Shown in pieces: positions 28,218 to 40,040 of a stretch of 64,000 bases of DNA. The translations under genes were made by a program, and so were the position numbers. Source of the stretch: Maea johnstoni (lineage: Eukaryota; Annelida; Polychaeta; Spionida; Magelonidae); the NCBI GenBank assembly GCA_963942565.1, contig OZ012697.1, positions 25,767,450-25,831,449 of the forward strand. The letters are read 5' to 3'. Each line of letters begins with the position of its first letter. The first letter of the stretch is position 1. The notes under the pieces are model-generated. The model did not search any database and was not told where the DNA came from. It was given only the letters and a program-made list of their open reading frames with translations.

Positions 28218-28852
28218 TGTGGCTTGTACCACAGTTGACTGCCTTCCACCATTCACAGGCCGGGAAAAGCTTGGCATAGCACTCTTGCTAAATTCCCTTG
28301 GGTAACACCTTTGGGTTTAGTCAGCTTAGAGAACAAAGACTAGAAAAGTGTGGGTTATGTAATAGAAAGAACAAGAGGGGCCGTGGGTTATGGGGGAAAA
28401 CCCAAGTTTCCGCACGAGTGCGCAGCACGAGTGGGGAACCGAGGGTGGGCCCCCATAAACCACAGGTCCCGAGTATTTCTTTCTGACTTGTAGCATGGCC
28501 AGCTTCCTTCAGGCAATCTCAGGCCGAGAGAAAGGTAGGCTCCAGAACACAGGAAGTACAGGAAAGGAATAGTGAAGGATAAGGGATGGGAAGGCATGCA
28601 GATTCCTCTCGATTATCTGACGTTAATAGGACACATAGTTTAGCGCTCTGGCAATGGAGAAGGTAGGATATTCGGGTGACCAGTGTGTGGGGGTACACAT
28701 CATACCTCATGGTAGATTCATGTTTAGATGTCTTTATTTCGGCTATTGTAAATATCCAACAGAATACCCTGCTCTACGGCCTTCCCTGTAGTGTCTTATC
28801 ACATCAGAGACGCACAGATTTAAAATGATGTTGATTTTCAGTGCAGAATGAT

Positions 28853-29204
<352 letters not shown>

Positions 29205-29218
29205 CTCCGCAAGTGTGC

Positions 29219-29355
29219 TTTCCCGAATGACCACGGTTCACCTGCTTTTGTTTCACCCACAGGTAGGTGTCCACTGACCACAGGGGCCCCACTCCTACAG
29301 AGGGCAAGGCCTCTGTGGTCAGTGAACATCTCTGTGTGGGTGAGACAAAGACAGC
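29219..29355. repeat. Inverted repeat with GTCCACTGACCACAGGGGCC arm
   Basis: TTTGTTTCACCCACAGG and CACTGACCACAGGGGCC at the left are mirrored by GGCCTCTGTGGTCAGTG and CTGTGTGGGTGAGACAAAG at the right, giving a hairpin of roughly 130 bases. Confidence 0.75.
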
Positions 29356-29901
29356 TAACCGTGTTCTTCAGGAAATAAGAACACACTTTTCGAGGCCTGT
29401 GATTGGCTGAAGGGAGCAGGCCATGCTACAAGTCCTATAACCCTACACTTTTCGAGGCCTCTGATTGGTCCAAGGCAAGCAACTGTGGTACAAGTTTAAT
29501 TACTCAGTACCCATTCGCAATACTTCCATAAGAGCTTCTGATTCAAGTATTGGCTTTTTGTATTTTTAGGATAACGCGGAACGATGTTCGTGTATTCGCA
29601 CTGTACATATTTTTTTGAATCGTATACTATATAGTTATTAGTTGCATAGTCTCTCGTAGGTCAAAATTGACGTGTGATGTCTGTTCATTTTTTATATTGG
29701 GTGAGACTTTGATTAGATTTTATCTTATCTTATCTTATCTTATCTTATGTGTATAGACGTTGCTGGGGTATAAAAGGACACCTGCATCTTTTTGTGCTAT
29801 TTTTGCACAGTCGGGTTTTTGTTACATTACAGGATGTCTAATTTTATTACCCAGTAGTGCTGTCATGCGCACCTAGTATATGTGATCAGGAACAAATAAT
29901 C

Positions 29902-30025
<124 letters not shown>

Positions 30026-30282
30026 GTATAATATGGTATTCATTTGTAATTATTATTTCTTGTTATTTAGTTTATTTCCAATGTTACTACCCAACCATAT
30101 TCATGTATGATTTTTGTAAAATAATATTTTACAATCAATAAATGTATATACATACTTATCTTATCTTATCTTATCTTACTGCATCTGAACGGTTGGAAAC
30201 GTTCGATCAAAGTGAATTTCAAAATGACCGTCGAGTCTTCGCACACCTGGGTAGGTGACCCTAGTTCAGGTGAGCCCGTACG

Positions 30283-30399
30283 TACCCAAACCACACGTGT
30301 TGGAGTGGGCTAGGGGACAGCAGCACCCCGCATCCCGTCACAGACGACCCCACCGACGCCCTTCGGAACCCGAGCCGCGCCTGCACCCGAGGAGAAAAG
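30283..30399 (+). other. Gene B non-coding exon 1 (start approximate)
   Basis: Homologous to the gene A 5' exon through CCCAAACCACACGTGTTGGA, GACGCCCTTCGGAACC and CTGCACCCGA. The donor is AAAAG|GTAAAA, weaker than gene A's GTAAGA. No TATA box sits upstream. Confidence 0.55.
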
Positions 30400-30599
30400 G
30401 TAAAATTATTACAACCCATTTTTAGCTCAAAAGTGCTTGCCTGTCTCGTAACTTTGATTTGGACATCGCTTGTAATATGCGCTATCTATTTGAAGCGGAA
30501 TTGCTGAATTTAACAAGAACATTTTTCAGTAATTCTGTCTTATTCAAGTCATTGCGTTGACATGTCGAAGTTTCCACATGTGCCAGGCTCCAGAAGCTA

Positions 30600-30763
30600 C
30601 AGTGCCGACCTTTAATCCCTGCACTAAATGGGTGGGCAGCCCGGGCATAATACACATCCGCACGCAATGATTGCCACCCTGGACCTGGTTCCTGGGCATG
30701 AATGCAGGAATGACCTCACAACTTACGTAGCCTTGATTTGCAAGCTATGTAGGTTATCGGTTA
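30600..30763. mobile_element. Truncated family-1 MITE, shared with left arm
   Basis: Starts CAGTGCCGACCTTTAATCCC and follows 26836-27086 (inverted) to about GTAGGTTATCGG, then breaks off. The remaining third is missing, so a deletion occurred in this arm. Confidence 0.75.
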
Positions 30764-31074
30764 ACCGGGGCCGACTCTAATACTCATTTTATATACTGAT
30801 GCTATTTGGTATTAGAGTCGGGGATAACGCCTATACCCTGCTGTGGTAGTATTCGTCCTTCCCAAATTTCTCCGTCGGTGCCAACTTTACTTCATACCGA
30901 CTGCTCCAGGATGACTAATATAAGCTAGCAATGTGTGCCGCTAACTTCGTGTGTTAGTAAAATCACTTTTAACGGAATGGTAGTCCAAAGATTTTTTGAA
31001 TAGGTTTGTTTATCAAATGGCCCAAATGCATTAAATTCGAGCAAATAAAAAAGCTTCTCAGCTATTTATAGCAT

Positions 31075-31566
31075 GCCCGACTCGCGGCATTATTTGACTG
31101 TGACGCGCGACCATTGAGGTGTCTTTGTACAACTGGCTTTTGTTCCTAGCCCACATTGGATCAACAACGCCTGTCTTAGCTAAACCACCACTGGGTTATA
31201 GGCTCGACACACAAGATATCTCACTAAAATTTTCAAATGTTATGGCCCGTAAGTCTTTAGCAGTTAAGAATAAAAAAAAAAAAACTTTTTATTGGGCATA
31301 GTCAATGACATCCCTAAGGTATCTGTGAACCTACATGTACAGTAACCATCACCTGCGTAATTAATGATAATATGTCATTTGAAAGAAAAGTTGTAAATTT
31401 TGAAATAAAACAGAATATGGATTGAATGATGACAGGTGGCGATGATATTCTCTACCTGATAACACTCAGGAACTTGGAGATACAGCTAGTTATAGGATTA
31501 TTCTGGTTTGAGGTGTGTTTTGGGACAGGGCTTTTAACTGGCTTGCAATGGTACCCATCTCCTTAA
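31075..31566. repeat. One-armed derivative of foldback element
   Basis: Carries the right arm (about 31219-31566) of the element at 23299-24185, plus a diverged centre, but no left arm. Either the gene A copy gained an arm or this one lost it. Confidence 0.75.
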
Positions 31567-31589
31567 AGGCAATGTTGACCGACATACTA

Positions 31590-31831
31590 CAGTGCCAACA
31601 TTTAATTCTTGCACTAATGTGTGGGCAGCCCGAACATAATACACGACCGCGCGCCAGATTGCCACCCAGTATCTTGGATATGGATGCTTGGATGACCTCA
31701 CAACTGAAAGTAGTTTAATTTACTAACTACATGGATCATTGATGTCCTGGACTTGTTTACCGTAGATAGTTGTACGACCAGGCACTGGCTGACGTCCAGT
31801 GGACTGGTGCAGGAATTTAATGTCTGTACTG
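31590..31831. mobile_element. TA-flanked MITE, family 1, shared by both arms
   Basis: Starts CAGTGCCAACATTTAATTC and ends AATGTCTGTACTG. It is the counterpart of 24791-25049, with the same flanks (TGTATAG, TTGAATCAGG). Confidence 0.82.
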
Positions 31832-32353
31832 TATGTATAGCTTGAATCAGGGAGTCTTGTGACTACATACTCTGAAGGATTTTATTGAGCAGATTTGCTG
31901 ACTTTACTCCGTGTGTTCCTGTTTTTAAAGGACAGGACAATGGTTCATGTTCTTCCTCGGCTATAAAAATTCATCAAAGAAAACTTCCACAATTGTTCCG
32001 TCTAAAATTGAATTGTTCTTTAGTTTCAGTATTGTATTCATTTACTTTATATTCCTTGAACATTAAATATAACACTCCGCTATATTCAAAGTTTTCACTA
32101 TTTTTCCTTCTCATATGAATCAATAGCGTTAAACACACATTTTTTTACAAATGCGTTTCTTCTTTATCAACATGGTATATCATGGTATGGCTTGGTATGT
32201 CACAATTTGGAATCTGTTATAAAACATTAGGTATGTTTAGTCCGTCATGAAAAAGACTGCGAGCATTGCCATGCAAAGTCTTTTCCCGGTTTCCGTTTGT
32301 CTGATCAAATGTCTAAGGTGATCACCATCTCATATAGCCTTTCTCTATTCCAG

Positions 32354-32434
32354 ACAGGAGTGGCACCACCATGCGTCTGTGGATTGTTTTGACGTTTTTG
32401 GCGCTAGGTGTCGCCACCAGCGATGCAGCCAGCG
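32354..32434 (+). CDS. Gene B exon 2: signal peptide (coding from 32371)
   Basis: The acceptor TATTCCAG, ATG at 32371 in the context CACCATG, and donor AGCG|GTAAGT. It encodes MRLWIVLTFLALGVATSDAA plus S, differing from gene A by A-to-T and N-to-S. Confidence 0.82.
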
Positions 32435-33628
32435 GTAAGTTACATCTTCCCTTCCGCAGGTACTATTACTATTTCAGGGTGTCAAACTGTCGCATTGTCG
32501 CACCAGCATGCGACAGATACTTCAAAATGTGCGACGGACCAAATCCATCAAACGTTATCTAACCTGTCAGATTATCGGACTGTATAGCCTGTAGAACCTT
32601 TTATATGTATCAGCTTATGTAGATTGCGCTGTATCCCCAAGCGGGTTGGCCTGGTCGCTATGTAAATGTTCGGCGTTGTGGAGGGCTGTCTATGGTCTTT
32701 CTGCAACTGAAAGACCCCTTGGAACTATTCGTGAAGAGTAGGGAATTTCTTCCCGGTTCTGGGTTTCTATCTAGTCGCGATATGACCTAAGCTGTTGAAA
32801 GCTACGTAAAACCCAATTTCTTTCTTCCTCATGTAGATTGTGTTAAACAAGTGAATTTCCTCATTTAAATATTGTTATCTATTGCCCAATTGAGGTGTCC
32901 ATTAATAATACAAGGTTAACATCATAGTGCCAACTTAGAAAGAGTTTGTGAGGCATTTGCTGGACTATATGCTTTGATCCAGGACTCCACATTCTTTGTC
33001 CCAGGACTTATTCTTCGACAGGACTGTTGAATTTCCTATAAGATGTTTTTTCCCATTTTCAAATAACGTGGTTATAGTATCTGGTTCGTATTCGTGTTTT
33101 GTTATCAAGGAACAGTTTATTTAGTATCTACACAGCTTTGACTAGTGGCATGTAAGATAATTCGTTACATTTCTGCAGCGTTTTACCGTGTATACATAAA
33201 CGTATTAGAGCGGTATGCACCAAATTCACTCCCACTCTGACTTTACTTCCACTTTTACGAGATTTACCTTTCGAACGTGTACTTTATCGAGAGTCAACTA
33301 GAGATGGCAGTTGTTCCTCCTCAGACCCAGAGAGAGGGACACTGCATCTTTACCCTCCTTGGCTATGATATCACTCTCTTTGAAGGACAATTTTGAAATA
33401 TAAATCTTGTGAGAGTAAAGTGAGAGTGAGGTTGGTGCATACCACCTTTTATTTTAAATGTTTGTGTCATAAATCCAATTCGATTACATGGTGCCAAGCT
33501 TATGAATTCAAAGACATTGTGCCTACCTAATAATCGCAAACAAGTATACAGTTGTACTGTGTACGTATTGCAGTTAGAAATTTCTTAGATGATATCTTAC
33601 TTTTCCTCCTTTTTGAACCGCGATGATG

Positions 33629-34113
33629 AGGCGACGGTTACTTGATTTATTGGTTCCCGGATCCGCCGATCAAAGTCGAGTGGAATATACCCGACGGGAA
33701 AATAAATGTAACCCTCTCACTTTATTTGGTGCTCTGCCGCCGAACCGTAAGTAGGTACACCAAACCTACAATAATATTTGCCATGCACTGTAATAAAACT
33801 ACAAAATACAAGAGTGTTGCACTAGAGCAATACAATATTACAATAGCAATGCAATACAGTGTTTGTTGAAATGCAACATCTTATTAAAAATCGTTCTTTT
33901 ACTATTCAAAAATATGGTTTAAGTATGTATCTTAGTACTAGCCAAAATATCACTTTATGTTTGATCTCCCTCCCGACTGTTTGCTTACTTAGACTTCCGT
34001 GTGTTAAAAAAAGAAGAAATAAAATCAACTTTATTTTTAATTACCTCACTCCCTACCCTGTAAAATTGGTCTGGGAAGGATCCAGGAACCAATAAATCAA
34101 GTAACCGTCGCCT
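33629..34113. mobile_element. 485-base element with terminal inverted repeats
   Basis: The left end AGGCGACGGTTACTTGATTT (continuing ATTGGTTCC and GGATCC) is exactly mirrored at the right end. It sits in gene B intron 2 with no counterpart seen in the shorter gene A intron. No transposase is encoded. Superfamily undetermined; no clear target duplication. Confidence 0.8.
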
Positions 34114-34370
34114 GACTGTCAATGTCATTGATGTAATTCAATAAGAAGTGGAGTTAAAGCCATTGTTAGTTTTTTTAAAATATAATAGCGAATCGAATTT
34201 TGGAAAATTTACGCAGGGTACTCATAACAAATAAACTACATGTAAATTTTAATTGCTTTGGAAAATGGTAAATGGCAATATCATATCATCGTGGTTGTTA
34301 AATGTGAAATAATTCAACCACCAGAGTAGCAGAAACGGATATTGTATAGTAATCCCATTTTCTATTTCAG

Positions 34371-34494
34371 GACTTGTTTGGCGTTCGGCGAAAGCAAAGT
34401 GTAAAATTCCCACTTACCAGAAAAAGGTCAAAAATATTCGCACAGCCCATGAATGTATGGAAGAATGTGATGACAACAAATCATTTTCCTGTCG
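34371..34494 (+). CDS. Gene B exon 3: first half of PAN domain
   Basis: The exon is 124 bases, with acceptor ATTTCAG and donor GTCG|GTAAGT. It encodes LVWRSAKAKCKIP and AHECMEECDDNKSFSC. All four cysteines are kept and the frame is intact. Confidence 0.82.
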
Positions 34495-34689
34495 GTAAGT
34501 ACAATTTACCAATTTTATTCATCTTTAAAACTTTGGCTTACAACAATACTAGGGTCTGCCCTGATAGCAGAGTGGTCTACGGTAAAACGTTGCCATTGAC
34601 TGCTCGCTGTCTCTAACCACAGCGTGTTTTTTATTCCCAGTATGGGCGCGTGCTAGTTGCCAATGAACTTGGGTTAGATGGTGGTTTTG

Positions 34690-34832
34690 AAACCCTAGCA
34701 TATGGTACTCATCTGAGAGTACTCGACGAGAGCTTTCTAATGAATACCAACATGATAGGGTTTAGATGGTTTTCAAAGATCATTGCCTCCTTGTTCTTTG
34801 GACTAAAGTATCCTCAGCATTGGAAGGGTTAA
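34690..34832. mobile_element. TTAA-type MITE fragment, family 2
   Basis: Carries GTACTCATCTGAGAGTACTC, GATAGGGTTTAGATGG and the right end CATTGGAAGGGTTAA. The left part is missing. Gene B intron 3. Confidence 0.65.
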
Positions 34833-35582
34833 CTTGTGCAAATTCGAAATGCGTGCACATCGAGAAATTTCAAATGAATTAGACCCATCCCTGCTCTAAG
34901 TGTGGTAACAAAGACACGATCTACTGCTATATACAGAATTTTCAGATATTTTCAATTATCCATTTTCCGCTACAGTCATTCAAGTAGCTCAAAATAATTA
35001 AAAACCTATATTCTTAGTAACGTAAGATTTTTCTGACTTAGAAAACATTCCCTTACCTTTATTCTACCCTTAATTAATAGAAAAATTACTTAACTAAACC
35101 ACCCCTACCTATATTCTAGTTGTTATCATACTGGTTTATATGTGCACGCTAAAATTAATTTTTGTAATGTATATAGTTTCTCTGCTCTTTTTGAATCACG
35201 CTATAAAAGGCAATATAGAAGCACCCTAAATACATATTGTATGTCATAGTCGGCAAGTACGATGGTGCAGGTATGAACGGCAGAAAAAATAGACTTCAAT
35301 TTATTTTTTCTGCTGTTTTTCGAAAAACTGTGGAGAAAATCTAAATTAGAATGTATTTTTTCTGCTGTAATTCAGAAAAACGTCGAAAACTAATTTTAAT
35401 GTATTTTTCTGCTGTATTAAAAAAACAGCAAAAGAAATTAATTTAAAAAAATTCTGCCTTTCACACCTGCATCATCGTAGGAAGAAACACATATTATGGA
35501 TTTCAGCAAGCAGGGAGGTTTTTATTTAAACACTTAAGGAGAGTTGTTTGTAGTTATATGATGAACTTTTCTCCTTTAAATA

Positions 35583-35662
35583 ATTTGACAATTATGCTTT
35601 AGCCTGGTAGATTTCATTAAACTTTTTATGATGGTTTTGGCAACTGTGAGTATTAACGGGTT
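35583..35662. mobile_element. TTAA-type MITE fragment, family 3
   Basis: Ends GAGTATTAACGGGTTAA, matching the reverse complement of the 19203 copy in the corresponding intron. Probably a shared insertion. Confidence 0.45.
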
Positions 35663-36765
35663 AACACTTGGCGAGGCAGGATTTAACCGTTTTGCGTCTG
35701 GATCGTACAATTGCATTTTATTCTACTTGTATTGACTATGAAAATATTTCATAAAATTCAACGCAAACACAGTTCAATAAATCAAACAAAAAGGTGCTTT
35801 TGATACTCATTTTCCCACCCACACTTCTCGAAAGCGTGGCGGGGTTTGCTATGACCACCAGGCGATAGATGGTACTGCCGATATCAAACCTCTGCTTCCA
35901 TAATGGGTGTTGGACTGAACAAACGTTGTAAATGGGTTGTACGACGGAGGAATTGTGTTTACTGTGTTAAATCTTAGATGAATAAAACCTTTAATAAACA
36001 TTCCTGATAAAACCAAATTACCCTTTCCTTTAGTTCAATAATGTTGAACCTTACGTATGCATGAGATGTTTTTACTGCCGACGTCTTTTTCATGCATGTA
36101 AGGTTCAATCAAAAGTGGTAGATTCCCTATAGCACTGTATATAGCATTTAACTTTCACTTAAATCTCGTGTCTATAACACTTTCGGACCATCTAAACTTG
36201 ATAAATATGTAATATACACCACTCGCTTACGAAGCACACACATGTCAGTATGTCAATAAGTGAAAAAGTGGTGGAAAGACGTATTTATTTACCTACAACC
36301 GAGATTTCAATACGTGAGCCGCCATTTTGAACATGAACTCACAATGTATTAAGCCTCGTTTTCGGTTTTGAGTTCTTAAATCTCGCGAACTCGTACATGT
36401 AAGTATAAAGTCGTATTTATTGATCAAATAAACATGTGATTCTTCAATTTTTTCGCGACATGATTGAAATAGAATGTCTCTCTACCAAATAGAGAGACGA
36501 AACGTGTATGAGTCGTGTTTAAATGGTAACATTTTATGATATGCTTCCGCCGAATTTCTCTGCGGAACGGTGCTAACGTAATTTATAAGGGTTCACACTA
36601 AACGCTACAGTCAAAGTGAAATCAGAAACGGGAAAATAGGTAGCGTTTATGTCTGAACTACCTTTCCTTATAATCAGATTAGTTGGGAATGTTTATGTCA
36701 ACACCAAGAAGAGTGAGAGACCCTCTATTTACAGAAGCTCACAAACAGGAACTGTTTTGAACCTC

Positions 36766-36845
36766 CTCTCTCTCTCTCTCTCTCTCTCGCGCTCTCTCTC
36801 TCGCGCTCTCTCTCTCTCGCGCTCTCTCGCTCTCGCTCTCTCTCA

Positions 36846-36893
<48 letters not shown>

Positions 36894-36925
36894 CGCTCGC
36901 TCTCGCTCTCTCTCGCTCTCTCTCA

Positions 36926-36983
<58 letters not shown>
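36766..36983. repeat. (CT)n tract with interspersed CG
   Basis: About 218 bases of CT, interrupted by CGCG or GCTCG and two copies of ATCCAC, in gene B intron 3. Frames over it encode only Leu-Ser/Arg tracts. Confidence 0.96.
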
Positions 36984-36987
<4 letters not shown>

Positions 36988-37450
36988 CGTTCAAAAATCA
37001 AATAGGAAAAATAACAATGATAATTTATTTTTTTGTTTCTTTTGTTATTCAGTTTTCTGTTAGTTATTCACAGATTTCTTTTCCTTTGGTTGGTGCTAGC
37101 AACCCTTGCTGCTACCTTAAGTTAACAATGTCTGTTCTTAATTACGGCTTGCCGAAAGTTTAAGGGAAACTGCGCCATTTGTTTGTTCGCTTAAAATAAT
37201 TATTTTGCTTGTCGCTCACATTATGTTAACCAATTACGTGCTGATCTATGTTTATTTGCAAAAGATTGTACATTTTTGTTTGCTATGAACAAGTCAAAAA
37301 AGTACAATACAAACAATACAAGTGGCAACTCTGAACAGAACTCATTATCATAAACACTCCAGATGGGATTATGACTTAGCATTTCCTTTCCTCTCTTTGG
37401 CTCTTAGGTTTTCTGTTTTGTTTCTATATTATCCTTTTTCCTTCATATAG

Positions 37451-37560
37451 GTCGGTGACTTTTCAATTCAAACACAAAACCTGTTATCTGAATCGTGCTG
37501 GAATAGCTAAAGTGCGAAAAGGGGCCTGCTCTACCCTCCGCTTTTATGAGAAAGTAAAAG
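37451..37560 (+). CDS. Gene B exon 4: second half of PAN domain
   Basis: The exon is 110 bases, with acceptor CATATAG and donor AAAG|GTGTGT. It encodes SVTFQFKHKTCYLNRAG and ACSTLRFYEKVKG. The PAN cysteines are kept. Confidence 0.82.
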
Positions 37561-38164
37561 GTGTGTATGTATTGTATTCTATAGTATATTTTATAACTAT
37601 ATCATCATGTGTGTATATAAACTGTTCCATGATGTATATGTATGTACGTATGTACGTGTGTAGGTATATATATTTATAAACCACAACATATTATCATGAA
37701 ATATACAGTACATTAAACAAATCATAGGTTATATATAAACAAGTATTGGCTATGACTGGCCATATAAATTACGCCAAATTATTACACCGCACAGCTTGGA
37801 ATATCACCTCCAACTAAATAGTCAATGTGCCACCACACATTGGTATTAATCTCTATGTATTCCATGCATTTTAGACCCCAAGGAAGCTGTAGAGTATGGG
37901 CTTATACTAGTACCCGAATGAATGGATCACGACCAGCAGACATGCAATTACAATGTGTTCATAATATATCACTGATTCGTCTGTTATACATAAACATTAC
38001 ATTTATATCAAAATACAACAATAAATTGTCAGAATAACGATAGTCTTCATAGCCACGATTTGGGAATTACGGATAAAACCCCCTGTAGGTATATTATAAG
38101 GTCATGTCACAGGTGAATTATGACGGGACCTAAATGTCCGCATTTGCTATACACGTAGGTGATC

Positions 38165-38377
38165 TTAACCCTTCCAATGCTGAGGCTTATTTTTTTTCAA
38201 AGCACAATGACGCAAAGATTTTTGAACACCATCTAAACCCTATCATGTTGATATTCATTGGAGAGCTCTCGCTGAGTACACTCATATGAGTACCCATTTG
38301 CAAGGGTTTCAATCATTTTTCAGGTGTTTTGCCTCATTTCGATTGGCCAAAGTAGCCGCCAGTACCATACGGGTTAA
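38165..38377. mobile_element. TTAA-type MITE, family 2, shared by both arms
   Basis: Starts TTAACCCTTCCAATGCTGAG and ends ACCATACGGGTTAA. Counterpart of 17762-17968. The flanking Ca. 100 bases (GACATGACCTT-type sequence) match between arms. Confidence 0.78.
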
Positions 38378-38599
38378 AGCGTACAGGAACATTCATGAAT
38401 ATTTTGAAATACTCTACGTGAAAAGTCCTCGTGGAGGTTGGACCTTGCCAAGCACATGATCATATAGTACTGTCAGGTTTTAAAGTAATGTGCAAATCTC
38501 GACATTTTGGCAAAAATATAACATATATGCATTTATATGCTTTAAGCGGTACCACATCACTCAAACAATAGCCACTTGTCTAAATGTTTATTAGTATTG

Positions 38600-39009
38600 T
38601 TCACGAACTCGAGTGGCTCGAGCCCAGGAGCAAACTCGCCGAGCTCGAGCTGAAATGTTCAAATCGTGAGCTCGTCGATATTGGGAACAAAACGTATCAC
38701 AGGGCACATAACACATATTATCAACATACATAACTGCTTATCGCTGTCATGTCTTCTTTACAATTTCCAATGTATGCATTCAAGCGGTGTTGGGTGTTAA
38801 ACTGACGTTTGTACCTCGTCAGCACGTTTTGAAATTAAATAAACATGGCAATGTTAATAATTGTCCGCCAATAAATATTTATTTTTTAATAGCTGGGCTG
38901 GAAAATAAATATCTCTTTGGAAAATCAGAACGTCCGTGAGCTTATGAGCTCACGAGTCAAATGGGTGGTGAGCTCATGAGTTGATCTCCCTCCGTGAGTG
39001 CAGCTCTAG
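38600..39009. mobile_element. 410-base insertion in gene B intron 4
   Basis: Flanks TTTATTAGTATTG and TTGTTTGAACTAT are adjacent in gene A intron 4 (minus strand near 17410-17430), so this is a clean insertion in one arm. It has many GAGCTC-like inner palindromes near both ends (CTCGAGTGGCTCGAGCC, TGAGCTCACGAG). Superfamily uncertain; hAT-like is possible. Confidence 0.6.
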
Positions 39010-39184
39010 TTGTTTGAACTATAAGATGTAATCTATACAATTGTATGCGTGCTGTTATATTCTGCTACCTCGGTTTTCAGGTATTCAAAATGCTTCTGCC
39101 TTATAGCAACAAAGCTCCAGGCGAGTTTCTCTCCACTCAAAGTGGAAGTAGATGAGTTTCAAGAATGACTTCAGTGTGAGTGTA

Positions 39185-39441
39185 CAGTGCCGACATTTAA
39201 TTCCTGCACTAAATGCGTGGGCAGCCCGTCCATACTACACGACCGCACGCCCGATTGGCACACAGTTTCATGGACGTGGATGCATGAATTACCTCAAAAT
39301 TAAACGTAGATGCTATTAGAAAGCTACGTTAAGGTCATTGATATGCTTGGATTATTTTTTGACATGTTATCCATTGGGTTTATACAACCAGGCACTGGCA
39401 GACGTCCGGTCGACTGGTGCAGGAATTAGATGTCTGTACTG
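39185..39441. mobile_element. TA-flanked MITE, family 1, with empty site in the paralogue
   Basis: Starts CAGTGCCGACATTTAATTCC and ends ATGTCTGTACTG, flanked by TA at 39183-39184 and 39442-39443. Gene A has a single TA at 17000-17001 between the same flanking sequences. This defines the ends and the TA duplication precisely and dates the insertion after the gene duplication. Confidence 0.92.
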
Positions 39442-39642
39442 TAGGATACCATTCAAAACTTTTTGAATTATTTTTAAATTCACAACATATCAGAATTATA
39501 GTTGTGGGCCGGATTCTGTGTAGCATTTCACCTAATATTTTACAAAAAAAAATTCTAGTCATAAGGGTATTACCAACACAGACACATTGGTTTGGCTGAT
39601 ACAGAAATGAGAAGGTTTATGTTTTTATGTGTCTACTTTCAG

Positions 39643-39876
39643 CCGATCAGGTGGTTTCTGGTATCCGTCTATTACCAACATCACAGGAGTTTCTTGACGG
39701 CACGGTGGGCTCTAAAGTGACAGTGAGGCTAAACGGACAGTGCAAGGTCGCCATACAGCGCAGGGCATGTGTGTACACAGTGACCACAAATCCAAAGGGC
39801 TGCATAGCTCTGGATCTCGTCATCGCGAGACTTGGTTCTGATGCCCCACTCTCCAGCCTGTTTACACTAGGGAAAG
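39643..39876 (+). CDS. Gene B exon 5: cysteine-bearing segment
   Basis: The exon is 234 bases, with acceptor CTTTCAG and donor AAAG|GTACGT. It encodes ADQVVSGIRLLPTSQEF through SSLFTLGKG. Same length and cysteines as gene A. Confidence 0.82.
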
Positions 39877-39924
39877 GTACGTGTGTGGGTGTACGTGTAT
39901 TTCAAAGTTGTGAGATCATATCAT

Positions 39925-40040
39925 AACCCTTATGCTACTGATGGCTAATTTGACAAATACAAGATTATGTAAAAAAACCTGAAAAAAAAAAGACTGGCAC
40001 ACAGGTACTCATCTGAGAGTACTCGGTGAGCTTTTCAATT
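39925..40040. mobile_element. TTAA-type MITE fragment, family 2
   Basis: Carries TAACCCTTATGCTACTGATG and GTACTCATCTGAGAGTACTC, then breaks off. A further scrap (CCAACATGACAGGGTTTAGA) is at about 40835-40885. Gene B intron 5. Confidence 0.6.
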
